DNA of 14,297 bases from Bacteroidales bacterium (GTDB lineage Bacteria > Bacteroidota > Bacteroidia > Bacteroidales > UBA3663). Each line of letters opens with the position of its first letter. Position 1 is the first letter of the stretch. The DNA is taken from assembly GCA_004557315.1 (NCBI GenBank), contig SFEH01000052.1, positions 1-14,297 of the forward strand, written 5' to 3'. The notes under the pieces were generated by a model. It was not told the origin of the DNA. It did not search any database and saw nothing but the letters and a program-made list of their open reading frames with translations. Shown here piece by piece: positions 14,249-14,297 of this stretch. The position numbers were made by a program, and so were the translations under genes.

Positions 14249-14297
14249 TTCGCGCTTTCTCATCTCACGATGTGTGGCAAGTTGTTTTCAGCCATCC

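Larger units (their letters stand above)
14147..14297 (-). mobile_element. 3' end of a group II intron (partial)
   Basis: Read on the minus strand, this carries a domain V-like hairpin (14217-14248), the connecting GTGGGAGG segment, a domain VI-like hairpin (14148-14208), and a 3' end reading CCTACCCGAT at 14147, as in many bacterial group II introns. The 5' part, including any reverse transcriptase/maturase gene, lies beyond the right edge. The first ~49 bases of the visible part (14249-14297) have stop codons in all minus-strand frames and cannot be assigned. The intron is a self-splicing retroelement and is inserted downstream of, and antisense to, the receptor gene. Confidence 0.85.

Noticed and set aside
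14153..14297. An AGGAGG ribosome-site-like motif followed by an ATG and an open frame to the right edge on the plus strand
   Set aside because: The AGGAGG is one arm of the intron domain VI stem, Bacteroidetes rarely use strong Shine-Dalgarno sites, and the frame is antisense to conserved intron RNA structure.

Overview
The window looks like a chromosomal segment of a Bacteroidales bacterium, most likely Prevotella or a close relative. The evidence is coding GC in the mid-40s, Bacteroidetes-type promoters (TTTG, 19-21 bp, TAnnTTTG), AT-rich start regions without Shine-Dalgarno sites, a PF14905-type outer-membrane receptor with the typical YKGTGAG tail, and Bacteroidetes-style exported TPR proteins. 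The genus is inferred; the phylum is well supported.

Layout, left to right. Positions 1-242 hold no recognised gene: they carry a short direct repeat, a possible leftward promoter and a hairpin that ends the transcript arriving from the right. A leftward two-gene unit follows: an outer-membrane barrel protein (1717-3042) and then a secreted TPR protein (243-1682). A second leftward unit (7108 to 3196) holds a large TPR protein and guaA, with a good promoter in front and a terminator behind. Back to back with it, an AmpG-like transporter (7254-8546) reads right. Between the transporter and the next leftward genes lies an isolated strong promoter followed about 40 bp later by an intrinsic terminator, a candidate small RNA. 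A leftward three-gene unit (10626 to 8755) encodes free methionine-R-sulfoxide reductase, a MazG-like pyrophosphohydrolase and a membrane-anchored alpha/beta hydrolase. Divergent to it, a HAD phosphatase (10754-11401) reads right and ends in a strong terminator. A TonB-receptor-like outer-membrane protein (11626-14013) follows, preceded by four direct repeats spaced 20-21 bp. The right edge contains the 3' end (domains V and VI) of a group II intron on the minus strand, which runs out of the window.

Most genes are housekeeping: GMP synthesis, nucleotide-pool cleaning, methionine sulfoxide repair, cell-wall fragment uptake and envelope proteins. I see no convincing new multi-gene system. The best leads are non-coding: the phased CGTCACATT array in front of the receptor, the orphan promoter-terminator pair, the nested hairpin at 14054-14117 and the intron terminus.
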